Below, in pieces: positions 1-12,718 of a DNA stretch of 64,000 nt. The first letter of the stretch is position 1. Each line of letters begins with the position of its first letter. The DNA comes from Epiperipatus broadwayi (lineage: Eukaryota; Onychophora; Udeonychophora; Euonychophora; Peripatidae), in contig JAQFVV010000042.1 of assembly GCA_028023455.1 (NCBI GenBank), positions 6,157,922 through 6,221,921 of the forward strand, written 5' to 3'. The translations under genes and the position numbers were made by a program. Under the pieces are notes generated by a model. That model saw nothing but the letters and a program-made list of their open reading frames with translations. It made no database searches and was not told the DNA's origin.

Positions 1-2204
1 TATTTCATATTCGGACACAAAAATAAAATTGAATGTCTAATGTTAAGCTAAAAGCTGTTCCATCTTTTAGGTTACAAGTGGCGCATCTTATTGCTAAATC
101 ACAGTTTCAGTTTGTACTACCAGATTATACATGAAATTTTCATTTATATTTCAATGTTTACATTTGTACATCTGTGAAAGTCTTTAATTTAACTTATATA
201 TGTACGGTCACACACAGACCAATGTAGAAAAAAGTGCTTAATAAGTTCATCAACTAATACTGAAAGTTTTAAGCAATTCATAAAAGAATGAATATTTATA
301 TTGATTGAAAGTATTTTGTGGATTTATTTTTGTTACACAGAAAGCAGATCTAAGAAAAGTATAAAGCAAGTTTCTTACATATTCTGCTTATTGTAACTAG
401 AAAATTATTTGAAAATAAGAAAATAGTCTTAGAATGAAATGATATAAAAAAAAATTGAAAATGTATCTTGGAATGAAATAATGTACAAAAAATTTTTTTA
501 GATATAAATTATGAAAAAAGTAATAAATCACTGGATCATAGCAGTTAGAATAGTAATGATAAGGACATGAAATAGGAAGAATTAATAAGTATTTATATAA
601 CAGTAATCTAATTTTTATTAGTCCATCTTAAAACTGTGAACATAAGCCTGAGCAATCATTAGATAGTATCAAGTAAATTCCCTTACTAGGACTAGCTGTT
701 GGGTTCATAATAAAAACTATTGTTTTTCACTTCAGCTTCCATTAGACACATTTTACTTGTATTATGCTATTCAAACACCTTGCCATTCTGAACTTAAGTC
801 ATTTTACTTGACAAGCTTGATCTTTTACCAAAATAATTTTATATACCAAAACATACATTTTATTACTTTTTTATTTACATTTAATTTTATAGTTTGAAGG
901 CAGCAATTCTCTTTGTTTACTTACACATATTGTAAAGATTCTGACAGAATCAAAACATTTTATTGCAAATATGCATTAATTATAATAAGGAGAATATAAT
1001 TTTTTGTTGTTTTGTATTTATTCTAACTTAATCCATATTTGTACAATAGTTGTACTATTTTATTTGATTATTCTGATGGTATATTAAATGCCATATTGCA
1101 GACGCATTATATGTATCTTTTGGTGATTATATAATTTTTTTTTACTTCAATAATCTCAGAAGTTCCCCCCCCCCCCATCTAAATTTTATTAATTTATATT
1201 CATATATCTTAAAATATTGCACTATTTACAATATTTGACTATAAATTCAATTATGCTATAGTCAAAATAGAATGCAAATGTCAGGTGCAAAAACCAATAA
1301 GAGACAAATATGATTATAGTTTCATTAACTAACTAATTTTATGCTTAATGCTTCAGTTATGATATATGCAAAATAACATATCATAATGTTGATTTACTTT
1401 GGTTCATGATACAAGACATGAAGTGTACATGGCAAATAATAAGAAATAAGCTCATTGTTCATGAAAGTGAAATATTCTTGATTGCTAATATATCACTCTC
1501 TTAATTGTTAAATATGATAAAATAAAGCAGTGCACAATCTTTGATCACTAATAAATTGACATGCCTTTAAATACCTGTGTTCAATTAGACGGTTATGAAG
1601 TTAAACATAAGTCTATATTTTTCTCCAACATTAACACATATTGACAACTTTGTATTCCAGCTGATAACTTCCTCCATGGGAATAAGTAACTCAAGTCATA
1701 CATTAAATCTACACATAATTGTTAACAAAGCACAACTTAAACTGCATTTTAAGTGATATTAAAAGAATTGATACTTTTTTTTTTTCTGTTAATTTAATAT
1801 CTTCCAAACATTTTAACTACTCATTATTATTCATTTCCAAAATTATATATCTAAAATTCTTCCTCCAAAGTATATACCCACATTAACACTTACATATGAG
1901 TAATATTACACAAGGATTTAATATATTTTATTTTAAGGACTAATAAATCTGTTTTAATTTAAAGATATGAATTGTACTTTTTTATTTGTGAGTTGATTTA
2001 ATAAAGCATTTCTTATTTTATATCATTTAAAAAGTTTGGATTTTTTTAAAATGATTATTAATTATTTCCTACTTTCTCATACTATCATGAAAATAGTATT
2101 TCTATATCTAGTATATCTAATAATATATCATACCTTAAATATATCATATACACTAATAATAAAAACATTTTAATTTCTTAATTAGATTACTATTTCAAAT
2201 TTTT
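1..2204. other. AT-rich non-coding DNA, no gene seen
   Basis: No exon-like open frame with protein similarity, tRNA or structured repeat was recognised. The stretch is strongly AT-rich with homopolymer runs, including twelve consecutive C at 1165-1176. It lies upstream of the first BTAF1 exon seen here and is most likely intron of the same gene, because that exon begins in mid-protein; this is inference. Confidence 0.6.
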
Positions 2205-3540
2205 AAATGTCTTTAGAAAAATTTTAAACTTTATTTAAATGTTCCAAAGATTAGTAGTACATACACAACATTTTGAATACTTTTATTCATCTCTCTTTTT
2301 CAGATGTTGCTAGCCTGACCAGTGACAGTACTTGCATGGGAATCGAACCTGGATTTTTAGATTTCTTCAATATTGAATTTTAAGGTAATGCTCTAACCAG
2401 CTTCAGACATTATGCCAAAGGCAAAAAGCCAGTAGAAATTTTATACATGAAGTTTCTCCTGATTTTTCCACTTATTTCTAAAAGCAAAGTTAATTAGTGG
2501 ATTTGGAACATTATGTTAAGTCATAATACACTAGATTGATGTATGGGATTATTTGCCATTATCATGTGAGCAACTTGTTTGAATTTTTTTCTTTGTATCT
2601 TTATCTCTCTATCCTATATTTTTGTATTTTCCCATTGAACATATTTTCATTAGTGCATATATGGACTGCTACTTTAGACACATATGTTTTCTCTTTTCTA
2701 ATCATCAATTTGTGCTTTTGCAATCTTTTTTCAATGGGGCGATTGATGTCACCAATATACATGATTCCACATTCACCTGTATTTCATAGGTACAGTTTTT
2801 CCTTTTTGTTATTTTATATTTAGGCTTTGAAGATGTTAAAATTCCTTGTAGAGTGGTATGGCTCTGGAAAGCTCTTCTTATATCATATTGTTTGCAGGTT
2901 TTCTTTAATTTGTCTAGAATTCCTGGTATGTATGGATATACTATAATACCAATAAAAGTTTTTTCATAGTTTATTTTGTGTCTATTTGAGGTTTTCTTAA
3001 TAAGAGCTGATGGATAACCATTCTTCATGAGAGTTTGTTCTATGTAGATATTTTTTTGCTCTGTTGAGTAATGAAAGTATAATCCAATGTTTTGTATTTC
3101 TGATGTAATTGGATATATATGCTACATATTTTCCTGTATGTGTGGAATTTATGTAAACTATAGTTTTTATTTTTGCCATGAGGGAGTCTTGTCACAAGAA
3201 TATCATAAGAATATCTAAGAATACCAATTTTTGTTCTTTGTTCTAATTCACTTGAAGGTTGTTGATTGTTTCCAGAAAATTTATAGTAATGCTTCATCAT
3301 GTGGCCATATAACAAATGAATCAATGTAGTGAAGCCATACTTTAAGGGTGTATGGAGTAGACGTTATGGCTGTGGTTTCAAGTTCTTCTATGTAAATATC
3401 ACTAGTCCGGGATGACAATGATGAGCCAATAGCCATCCCTTGATATTATTGGAAAAATTCTGTGTTGTGTTGAGAATATGTTGATGTCAAGCAGAATGTT
3501 AATAGTCCATTATACCATCAATAGGGAGAATTCAAAAAAT
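2205..3540 (-). mobile_element. Penelope-like element (PLE), 5'-truncated and decayed
   Basis: Reading the minus strand from about 3540 to 2440 gives a broken PLE reverse transcriptase. From 3470 to 3290 there is a GxxxxxxLSP-like block, then a KVWLHYID-type palm motif followed by FVIWPH; the second catalytic Asp of the usual YVDD is replaced by Ser. From 2960 to 2770 comes the PLE-typical block VYPYIPGILDKLKK and then NCTYEI, where the region leading to the GIY-YIG endonuclease of canonical PLEs begins. Stops and frameshifts break it. The 3' tail (2440-2205) contains a tRNA-like segment. The RT is cut at about 3540, where a copy of the same tail begins in inverted orientation. PLE assignment is firm; the clade is not determined. 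Confidence 0.8.
2315..2417 (-). repeat. tRNA-like segment in PLE tail (copy 1)
   Basis: On the minus strand a B-box-like GGTTCGATTCC (2338-2352) lies about 45 nt downstream of a degenerate A-box region (2389-2415). It is the same segment as the better preserved copy at 28788-28871. It sits between the PLE coding remnant and the distal tail, so it appears to be part of the PLE-linked repeat. Confidence 0.6.
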
Positions 3541-3924
3541 GCTGCTCACATGACAGTGGCAACTAATTCCATAAGTCAATGTAGAAGTGACTATAAAAGA
3601 TCTCTGGAAACCACTAATTAACTTTGCTCTCAGGAAGAAATAGAGAAATCTGGAGGAACTTCATAGATAAGTATGTGATATTTCTACTGACTGTTGCCTT
3701 TGGCAGAATGGCACCATTGGTTAGAGCATTACCTTAGATTTCAATATTCAAGAATCTAAAGACTCAGGTTAGATTTGCATGCTAGTTCTGTCACTGGTCA
3801 AGCCAGCAACACCTGAAGAAGAGAAGAGAATAAGGCCACTTGAAAGTTTGTTTATATACTAATCTATATACTATTACTAACAATGGCAAGTAATTGGAAA
3901 ATAAAGTTAAAATTTTTTCTGAAG
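3541..3924 (+). repeat. Inverted copy of the PLE 3' tail
   Basis: This segment is the PLE tail in the opposite orientation to the adjoining PLE: the conserved order is a ggcagaatgg tRNA-like start (3702), 'ggttagagcatta', 'gtcactggtcaagccagcaac' and then a distal AT-rich tail. The tail is interrupted at 3937 by a hammerhead-family insertion and resumes at 4512-4565. Together with 2205-3540 it makes an inverted arrangement, a layout described for truncated Penelope insertions. Confidence 0.7.
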
Positions 3925-3937
3925 ACATTTAATATTA

Positions 3938-4511
3938 AAACAGGTAAAACTCTCCATACAGTAATGCCACTCAGTGCAAGCCAAAGAAATAAATGGACGC
4001 AAGTATCTTGTACCTACTCATCCAATATCCCCAGACTAGTTTCTAACTTGTGGCTTTAATCAGTGAGGAACTTTGGATCTGAGAGTACTGCACCTAGATC
4101 TTAGGATCTAATGCCACTCTCCAGCAGCCACCTTTTATTTCTACTTAACTGCAAAACTATGAGTCTAAAATTGAAAACATAATAATATTTTCAATCCAAG
4201 CTCATTAGCTTATATAGTCATATTGGTCTGAACTCAGTTCAGTGCCCATACATTTTGGGGTCTTTGTTTCTTTAATAACCATAGCCACCAATATTCTATT
4301 AGGTAGGATTGGTATTAAATCACTAAACATCACATGATCACCATTTCTTATGCTTGCTCAAGCTGTTAAAGCAAGCAAAACTCTTCGTACAGTAGTGCCA
4401 CTCAGTAGTGCTGGTTTGCACTTAGTGGCATTGCTATACGAAGATTTTGCCTGTTTTAACAGCTTGAGTCAGCATAAGAAATGGTGATCATGTGATGTTT
4501 AGTGGTTTAAT
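3938..4511. mobile_element. Hammerhead-family palindromic element, 574 bp, with 13-bp TSD
   Basis: The element interrupts the PLE tail and is bordered by an exact 13-bp direct repeat, acatttaatatta, at 3925-3937 and 4512-4524. Its left part carries the family arm with a 42-nt hammerhead-like domain on the minus strand (4028-4069). There the core reads CTGATTA instead of CTGATGA, so the invariant G8 is lost and this copy should be inactive. Its right part (4303-4511) is a near-perfect hairpin with arms of about 100 bp made of the family end sequence (catcacatgatcaccatttc and its complement). A 12-13 bp target duplication suggests insertion by target-primed reverse transcription. Confidence 0.8.
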
Positions 4512-4850
4512 ACATTTAATATTAGATATTAGATGATAGAAAAAGTTCAACATATAACTAAAATGCTATCATTATAAATCTTCAGGAAAACACTGAATAT
4601 GTGAATGTCTGTTGTTTTTTTTCTCCCCTCTCAAAGTACTAAGGAAGTCAATAAATTCAATTAATATGTTTAGTTTTCTTTCTTGGTTAATGGTTATATG
4701 TTCGTAGTTTCTAAATTTCATCTAGCTTTATGTGATTTTAGAAATAGTGATACACACACTTATCTCTGATACCGGTGAATAAGTTTTTAGTTTATTGACA
4801 TTTTAATTTATTTGTGCAGTAAATTGTGATTTTGATTCTCAAATAGTTTT

Positions 4851-7128
4851 GGTACCACAACATCGGATGATCCACACCACTCGATGGCGCTGTTGCTAGT
4901 GCAAAACAAGTAGATGTAACGTTACTGGCTTTTTTTTTTTTAAAAAAAAAACATTTGGTCTTTTTTTTTTTGGATTTATTTTGATTTTTTTACCGAGCTT
5001 ATTTTCATTTTTTAAAAATAAATATAACGTTTTTTTTTTTTAAAAAAAAAAAAAATTCGGTCTTTTTTTGGGGGGATTTATTTTGATTTTTGATTTTTTT
5101 AAAACATTTAATTTTTTTTATTCATAAACAAATATGTATAACTTGTTTTTTTTTTTTTTTAAAACATTCTTCATTTGATTTTTCACCGTTTTTTTATATT
5201 AGTATGTAATAAACTCTATTAACGAGTATGTGCATGTATTTATATTGTGATCTATTAACAAGTATGTGCGTGCATTTATATTGCGTACATTAATTAATCA
5301 ATTCTGTATGCGTATAATGACCTATACATAGTTATATTTTAAAATGATTAAACTAAAATAAGTAATAAGCATCATTGTATGTGTAGAAACGCACTTATGT
5401 ATATATGCGAAGGAAACTATAATGTGATAGATTTTGTGAACAGTATAACTTTTCTAAATTATCTCTTTTAAGTTATTAAATTTATAAACTTTTTTGTATT
5501 CGCATATAAATTTTAAATCCAGGGGTGACTGTCTTATACATATAGTAGAACGTTGACAACTTAAATCTCTTTAAGAAAAGAGAATCAAGGTCATCGGTTT
5601 CTCAGAAATACCTCTCATTAAATTGAAATCTGAAATTTTAAAGATGATTTTAAAATAAAGTTAAAAAACAAAGAGAAAATTATTGAACCAGCAGCTGAAT
5701 CTTTTGTCTTTGCTAAAATTTATTAGAGTTATTAAAACTTAAGAATTTAAAACTCAAAATTGTAAACTACTTAATAGCATTTGAGGGGGTGAGAAAGATT
5801 TGCTATAAAAAACCCAGTTTGAATTCAAAAGAAACTGACTCTTATCATTGTGCAAATCAAATACAGCCATATGCTATGCGCAAATTTACGATGTCGGCCA
5901 TTGGTCTAGGAGATGGAGGAGTTCAGAACAGCAGCCTACCAAGAAGCCACCAAGAATGAAGCAGCCCGCCAGTGAATGTTAAGTGCCTACGCCATGTAAG
6001 CCACCTCAGCAAGAATATGATCGGTGATTTAATCTTCCACAGAGCTCTTAAGTAAATCATAGTAAATCACTCTAATACTTTTTATAAGCTAGCTATACTA
6101 TAAATGTGCACAAACTGTTAAACTAAAGTCTACTCTTAAGAATTAAAACTCTGTAATAAATTCATAATTATTAAGCCCCTTAATGTGATCTTATTTAAAA
6201 ATAATAATATTGTAAAACCTTGCCTAATTAAAGGTTAAATTAATAATAGTTAAATGTGATAACTATCTTAGTTATTGTTCTTAATTGATTTAATCTGCAG
6301 ATATGCCTTCATTACTCTGCTTATTGATATTTTATTAATTGTGCTATGCCATCCTTCAGGGCCGAAGATTGCTAATATTATAACAGTAGAGAGACCATTA
6401 GACGCTCTCCTATAATCTTATATTGCCTTTTAGCACACCCATAAATTTCCAACCAGTTAACGATCAAACTGGGACCACCGATCATTATGTATAGAAGACC
6501 AACGGCATTTATGTGATTGACATTCCATTTCGTATTTCTTACAGCGCCTTAATATCATTTCCCCACAACAAACACAGTTCTTCCCTGTCAGCAAAATTTT
6601 TTTCTGCTGTTGGAAGACCACAGCAGCTTCTGTAGCAAGCAATTCCAACAGCTTGAAAGCAAACTGTCTTTCTGCCATTTTATTTTTTGGTCTTACAAGT
6701 TCTTGCAAAGTGTGCGACTTTCGCGTGCTCTGCCTAATCGCGCTTTGCCTTCCTCATTTCTTAGATTGGGCCAGCTCCCAAGGGGACTAGAGACGTTTGT
6801 GAAATAGTTAGAAATTTGTAGCACCTCATACTACTTCCACTAGGTTTAACACTAACTATTTAGGACTGCGTATTGGTATAGTTTTCGTCATTACAACTAC
6901 AGACACCCTGACATATGCTGTTGAATGTTCAGTACTAGTGTGTATACAGAGTGTCATAACACTTTGCAGATAATGTTCACATGCTATTGATGTGGGGCTA
7001 GTGTTGATTGCTTCACCATCAAGTATTTGAACAGGTATGAGCGAGCGGCCTTGTAAACGGCATATTTCTATGCTTTTGCATGGAAACAGCGCCATCAGGC
7101 CGTGTGGATCATCCGATGTTGTAGTACC
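4851..7128. mobile_element. Merlin-like DNA transposon (non-autonomous), 2.28 kb
   Basis: Inverted termini begin ggtaccacaacatcgg on the left and, on the complement of the right end, ggtactacaacatcgg; both continue to gatgatccacac and gatggcgctgtt. The flanks share agtttt (4845-4850 and 7129-7134). The same family termini flank 26577-27491, where an 8-bp target duplication is clear; 8 bp is typical of Merlin (IS1016/IS1595-like) elements. The interior has long T and A runs and a decayed transposase N-terminus on the minus strand. Superfamily assignment rests on target length, the zinc-ribbon remnant and the termini. Confidence 0.65.
6457..6708 (-). pseudogene. Merlin/IS1595-like transposase N-terminal remnant
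   Basis: An 83-codon open frame contains LLELLATEAAVVFQQQKKIL followed by NCVCCGEM and then CQSHKCRW. The order (helical block with a run of Q, CxxCG, then CxxHxC) fits the zinc-ribbon N-terminus of ISXO2/IS1595-like transposases used by eukaryotic Merlin elements. The equivalent block (TEADAVAFLQQRNILL, then NCLCG) is found in the related element at 26577-27491, which supports a real former coding region. No catalytic DDE domain follows, so the element cannot move itself. Confidence 0.5.
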
Positions 7129-7134
7129 AGTTTT

Positions 7135-8172
7135 TTTTTTTGAGGACACTTTCGTTAGGGATATAAATTCATTATTGTTAGAAAGTTAGTGATTTAAGTA
7201 AAACTGATGAAAAATTTTTTTTTCTCTCTGGTATGGAAATTTTGACATTGATGATTCATTTTTAAATCATTTTGTTTATAAAGAAATTTTATGTTTGAAT
7301 CCAAGATGTTCAGCTTGATAGGATAGATATTCTAAAGTTTACCTTTTCAGCTATGATGTCTGTTTCTAAGCAAATAATTTTTTTTATCCGCATTAAGTCT
7401 TAGAAACTTAATGTTTTACTTTTTGATCGGGCCCTGGATATCAAAATGGTTCTTTTTTATATATATATACTAACTAAATAAAAAAAATATTCTTATAAAC
7501 AGTTTCTACTCAAGCTTTTATATTAATTAGTTTAATTAAAATATCTAATTAAGCCTTCTTAACTAATTAAGTCATATAACAAAATTAAATAGATAGATCT
7601 TTATATAAAAACACATTGTTTTTTTCTGAAAACTATTACTTTTCATATCTATAATTTTACATTGTAGATCTTAACTAATATATAATTTCAAATTATTTAT
7701 CTTAAATAAATCTTTTGTGTCTGAATTGTAATTTTTTTTTTCTCTCACTCTAAACAAAAGATTTTTAAAATTTTAACTTTAGCCTTCTAAATCTTTAAAA
7801 AAAGAAAGAAAAAAGTTCAGATTACTTAAATAGCATTTGTGATTTAAAATAATTAAATAAATCTTTTTGTTAACTGCAAATTAAAACTAATTTTATGTAA
7901 CTTTTTTAGGGGTAGATTTATTTGAAAGGAAAGTCATATAATTAAAACAATTTAAGTGAATGTTAGATTCATTTATTTCAAGATCAAAATATTTAGTAAC
8001 GAAGATGCTTCTTTATAGTTAAATAAATTTGTTTTTTAACTTCTTTTTTCCTCATTTTTTTTATTCTGCCTTTATAATTGTTTTTTATCTTCTCTAGATA
8101 GTCTTATACAATATGAAGTAATCACTTTGATATTCATGTATGATAGGCTTTATTTATGCTTTTATTTTTTAG
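7135..8172. other. Intronic AT-rich DNA, nothing recognised
   Basis: Between the Merlin-like element and the first exon only AT-rich sequence with a short TA run near 7460 is seen. A T-rich tract ending in tttttttag at 8172 is the acceptor of the following exon. Confidence 0.6.
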
Positions 8173-8331
8173 ACTGGTGAATGGCCATTTGTAGATTTTT
8201 GTGAAGAGTTAAGTGGTGAACTTTTTAGTCCTTCATGGGAAATCAGACATGGTGCTGCTACTGGTCTTCGTGAAATTATTAAACTGCATGGAAAAGGTGC
8301 TGGAAAAACTGATGAAACTCCAATAAATCAG
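8173..8331 (+). CDS. BTAF1: BTAF1/MOT1 exon A (HEAT-repeat region)
   Basis: A 159-bp, 53-codon exon in phase 0 is bounded by tttttttag and gtttgt. It encodes WPFVDFCEELSGELFSPSW followed by EIRHGAATGLREIIKLHGK, which matches the conserved block of BTAF1 (human WPFESFCEEL... PSWEVRHGAGTGLREI). BTAF1/MOT1 is the nuclear SNF2-family ATPase of the B-TFIID complex; its N-terminal HEAT repeats grip TBP while the C-terminal ATPase displaces TBP from promoter DNA. This exon is one HEAT unit. It starts in mid-protein, so earlier exons lie upstream of the window. Identification is by recalled family similarity and is supported by the following exons in the right order. Confidence 0.93.
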
Positions 8332-9339
8332 GTTTGTTACAACAAGAATAAATACATTTTAAATCTTTTTTTTTTAACAAAAAACGCTATAATAATAATT
8401 TTATTTATTTTTTAATAATATTTTTTTTTATGTGTATGATTATAATTTTTATAAAATAATAATAATAAACAGTCGTTCATAAACAAGTAGAAAGGAGACA
8501 GAAAAAAATATTCTAGAAATGAGTTTTGCAATGACTACACAAACCAATCTGTGAACCACAAATACATCTTATCTATATGTTGAATATTCTGGTCCATTTT
8601 TCTGTTTACTTGATATTTTATGATATTGTTTTTTAATCTCTTCAGCAGAAAACTTTTCTTTCTAAAATGTTTCAATACTATGTCTAAGGTAACTCTGCAA
8701 TATATTCTATTCTCTACCATATTTTCCAAATGGAAATAATAGATATTGTACTTTTTTAGAATATGTTTGAGATAATTCTTACAATGTAGAAAGAATCTAC
8801 CTCTCTTCCAAAAACCATACTTAAGTTAGGATTATAAAACATACTTATAGGGAAATCTTGCATTATTTGTTCATTTTACAATCCAATGAAGCTATTGATT
8901 TTACAGTAATGGACTGCATAGTATCATATCCAGCGTGTTGAAGAAAATATTAATTGGTTTTATCATCTTATTATTGTATTTTTAAAATTTTGTAAAGTAT
9001 CCTTAAATAAAACTTTTTTAATTACTTTATTTTGCACCAATAAAGTGTCCAAGTGTGACTTCCATACAATAAATTAAGTAAAAATACAGTTGTATGTACA
9101 ACTAACTAACTTGCAGTAATTAATGTTTTATGATGAAATACTATATCTGTTAGCTTGTTAATAATTTCAGCACATTGTAATCTATGTTATATCTCAACAT
9201 GTCATTACATCTTTCTGCTTATAAAACTACCATGTTATTTTAACCACCCAAGCTAAAAGTTACTGAGGATTTTTTTTCCATCACTAGTTGATAAAGACAT
9301 TGAGGTTTTTAAATATTAATTATTAAAGCCTTTTTGAAA
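8332..9339. other. Intronic DNA, nothing firm
   Basis: AT-rich intron sequence. A 64-codon open frame on the minus strand (8535-8729) shows no recognisable motif. It may be the far 3' end of the LINE that follows, but this is not supported by sequence. Confidence 0.5.
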
Positions 9340-11900
9340 TATTGCATTGAATATATTAAGTATATTCTGAAAATCATCTTTTGAACCAGCAAAAATAACA
9401 CAAACATTAGAATATGTAAATACAGAATCCAAAAATATTTTTGTTTTTGCTTTTAATTGTTTCAAATTAACCTGTATCATATCTTGATCTCTGATTCATT
9501 AAGCTGCTTATAAACATTTCCAAAGATTATTATCATAAAAATTGAAAACAATGCCGGAACAAATAAACATCCTTGTTTGACATAATTTTCATCTTAAATG
9601 TATCAGATTTTCCATCTATAGTAATCCTCTCGTTCCATAATGTTGAAACTATATAATACAGATAAATTTTGGTGAACAACTAACCAATTTAAGAGATGTC
9701 ATAGATCTATCTTTTTAAGTGAATGAAAGGCCTTAACCAAATCAATAAAAGTAATGTATATATTACTCCTTTGTTCCTAACATTCTTTTTGCATTTTGGC
9801 AACAAAAACCATGATTGATTCTCTAAAACCACTTCATGTCTCTGGTAACCATTATCTACGCCTGAAAACCACCTATTCAGTAATTATCCCTTGAAAATAC
9901 CTTTGCTGGATAATAATGATATTCCATAATAATTACTGCAATCTTGTCTATGCCTTTGTTTTTAAAAATTGGCAATAAAACTATCTTTAAGATCTGGTGG
10001 CACAATTTTATGGATCCATATATTCCAAAAAATTCCAATATTTTTGAAGCTAACATATCACTACTATATTTTTTAAAACTTTTCTATGTATTTTATCAGG
10101 GCCTGCAGCCATTTCATTTTTAAGATTACACAGTTGTTATGACTTCACTAAGTTGCATATCTTGCTCTCAATCTAAATGAGTTGTATTGTTATTAAAAAG
10201 ATAATCAAAATATTTCCATTTGTTCAAAATATTGTTATATAGGATTATAATGTTTCTGAAGTGCATATGTAGCTTTCTATGCATCAAAAAAAAAAGATCT
10301 ATTATGATCATGATTATAGTGAAGAACTGTATTTTTTTTTTTTTTCAGGTTTGATCCACCAATCATTTTTAAACCTTTTTGTCAATTGTTGAACTTCTGA
10401 CTTTAGATCTCTATTTGTTATCAAGTTCCACATTATTTTATTACCAGTTTTTACCCAGCTCATGGAAAGGTCATCGTTTTTGTAATAGTTTTTTTTTTTT
10501 AATTGATTACTTTAACAAATTTTAATCATGCATGATATTACTGTGGAGCCACGAACTAGATGATATCAATCTACACAACTTCAATTATATGCTAATCAAA
10601 ACTATATGGTTCTATAGCATCTGTTTTTTTCCCTCACTTAAATATGACATTTCAAATATGAATTTATGTACTGTAATCACATTTTCTTCATGATTTAAAT
10701 ACTATATCTACTCAGTTCTGTACTGTAGTTAAAAGCAGATGTACAGATTTTTTCCTTCAAAAAATTTTATTCTATATATCTTTTGTAAATTATCATATTT
10801 TTTTAGAATCCAGAAAGGTATCTGGCCTATGGAAAGGGTGTCGTTTTTGTGATGCTTTTATTTAATTGGTTGCCTTAACAAATTTTTTTTTGCTTTGCAG
10901 AATTACTTGCTTTGAATAAAATGCTCATAATCAAATTAAGCCTCTTAGATATAAGGAGTGAATTACTTCCTTTGCATAAAATGCTTTGTAAGAAAATTAC
11001 GGTTTATTAATGGCAGAATTACTTTCTTCAACAGCGTTACTGATAAACATATATTCACGTGGATTTTATATATAGGATTCTGCCAAGCAGAAAATGCCAC
11101 ATATTTTAAAAATCAAATCACTAATAATTGAGTTATATTAGAAAGTTAATCATTATTGTTTATTTTTTTTAGTGAACCCAAGAAAAGATTTATTTGTATC
11201 CACAGCACACTTTTTAAGGAGAAGTCCATGCTTCAATAATATGATAGTCCTAAGATTCAAATAAGCAATTGTAGGATTTAATAACTAAAAAAAAAATGTC
11301 AATTTTTTTGTGAATATGATTGAGAATAATGTCTATTTTTTATTGCAACTGTCATTTTATAACAAAACATTTGAATTTACAACACCAATAAATGCCATTA
11401 CTTCCAATAATTTTTAGTCAGTCTACTATTTGTAACTATCCTTGCATTAAAGTTTCCAAGAAGGAAAAATTTGATTTTTTAATGGTAGTGCTATAATAAT
11501 GCTATTCAACAAGGAATAAAAACTTCTTTTCTCTGAATTTTCTGAATCTAGGGTTGAAGCATAAATAAATTGAGCACTACTAAGATGTGTTTTAGTAAGG
11601 CTTTCATTGATACAACAAATAATTCCATCAATAAAAGACACACAAATCCAACAACATGATTAATTCTCCTGTCATTGATTGATCTGTCTTTCTAAAAAAA
11701 AAAAATTCTATCCATCTATTTTTTTCCTATTAAACTTCCTTACTTTTGGCAGATGAGCTTCACTAAGAACAGCTATATTGATCTTAAATCATGATAGCTC
11801 TTTAACCACCACTGCAATTCTCCATTCTGGCTTTGAAAAGCTTGGATCATATAAAATTCACACATTCCTTGAACCTACATTAGAAAAAATTTGCATCTTG
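9340..11900 (-). mobile_element. Decayed non-LTR retrotransposon (LINE) with EN and RT remnants
   Basis: On the minus strand the order of a LINE ORF2 can be followed. There is an endonuclease remnant at 11641-11400 (see separate entry), a MAAGPDKI block near 10110 (start of RT), and VPPDLKDSFIANF followed by CSNYYGISLLSS near 10010-9900, matching the RT fingers motif CSNYRGISLL. Next come ENQSWFLLPKCKK near 9810 (ESQxGF region) and further palm-like sequence to about 9540. Frames shift many times and no catalytic YADD was found, so it is an old dead copy. It resembles the widespread invertebrate endonuclease-reverse transcriptase type; the clade is uncertain. Confidence 0.65.
11405..11641 (-). 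pseudogene. LINE apurinic endonuclease fragment
   Basis: The frame contains INESLTKTHLSS, FIYASTLDSENSEKRSFY and SLLNSIIIALPLKNQIF, then in another frame LGNFNARI. This is the order of the EEP-type endonuclease of invertebrate LINEs (INxRLMxxRLPL, YAPT, FYxxLxxxI, LGDFNARVG). The D of GDFN is N, and the frame shift at the end makes it non-functional. It belongs to the LINE at 9340-11900. Confidence 0.65.
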
Positions 11901-12622
11901 CTTAATCACTACTACTTATATTATTATTTCTATTGCTATAATAAGTAATCTGTTAGGAACAACAATCCAGCTAAACTGTGTGAGATAGGCTATTTTTAGA
12001 TCATATTTTCTAGGATACTTTCTGTGGTACACTGGGAAATTTCTAAATAGATTGCTTAAACATTCAATTGTTATTAACTGGAATTTCTGTTTTAAATGCA
12101 ATTCCAAACAAATGAATTGTATTACCTTGAGCAAAGATCTTAAATAAGGAATGACAACATATTAAATCTGTCACCATTTTATTATTTTCTTAATTCTCAA
12201 AGGCTTGAGCTAAAAAAAATATTAAGCAAATATGGTTACATAAACACACAATCTTATTGTCACATTTCTATAGGAAAATATATGATGATGTAAGAAACTC
12301 ATGATGACCACATCCTATAGTAATTTAAGTGACTGAAGAAACAAAAAGGAGATGGAAATGACTGTTTGCATTTTGGAACAGTACTTAGCTTTTAATGAAC
12401 CAATATACCAATATCCTGTAATCACGAAGTAGTAAGTGATTCTTTTGGTTGGTCACTATTTATTTATTATTCACATTTGGCCTCATATATGGGGGTCATT
12501 CTACTATCTACCACTTGTGAATCTCATTGGTATCCTAGCACAACACCTGACTTTTTTTTTTTTGTAAAATATTACATTGTCAAAAAAATATATTACTTAA
12601 ACTTTATACATTTATATTTAAG
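11901..12622. other. Intronic DNA, nothing recognised
   Basis: AT-rich intron sequence without recognisable coding or repeat structure. It ends in the acceptor tatatttaag before the next exon. Confidence 0.55.
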
Positions 12623-12718
12623 ATGGAGTTTGTGAATCAGATATGGCTGGAAGATACTGCTATTCGACTTTTATGTGTTCTTGCTTTGGACAAATTTGGA
12701 GATTTTGTTTCTGATGAG
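12623..12718 (+). CDS. BTAF1: BTAF1/MOT1 exon B (HEAT-repeat region)
   Basis: A 96-bp, 32-codon exon in phase 0 lies between tatatttaag and gtaaat. It encodes [20 protein letters not shown] then FVSDE, matching human BTAF1 [25 protein letters not shown] almost residue for residue. It continues directly from exon A and into exon C without a phase break. The first residues (MEFVNQI) are a less conserved linker; the Met is internal, not a start. Confidence 0.95.
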
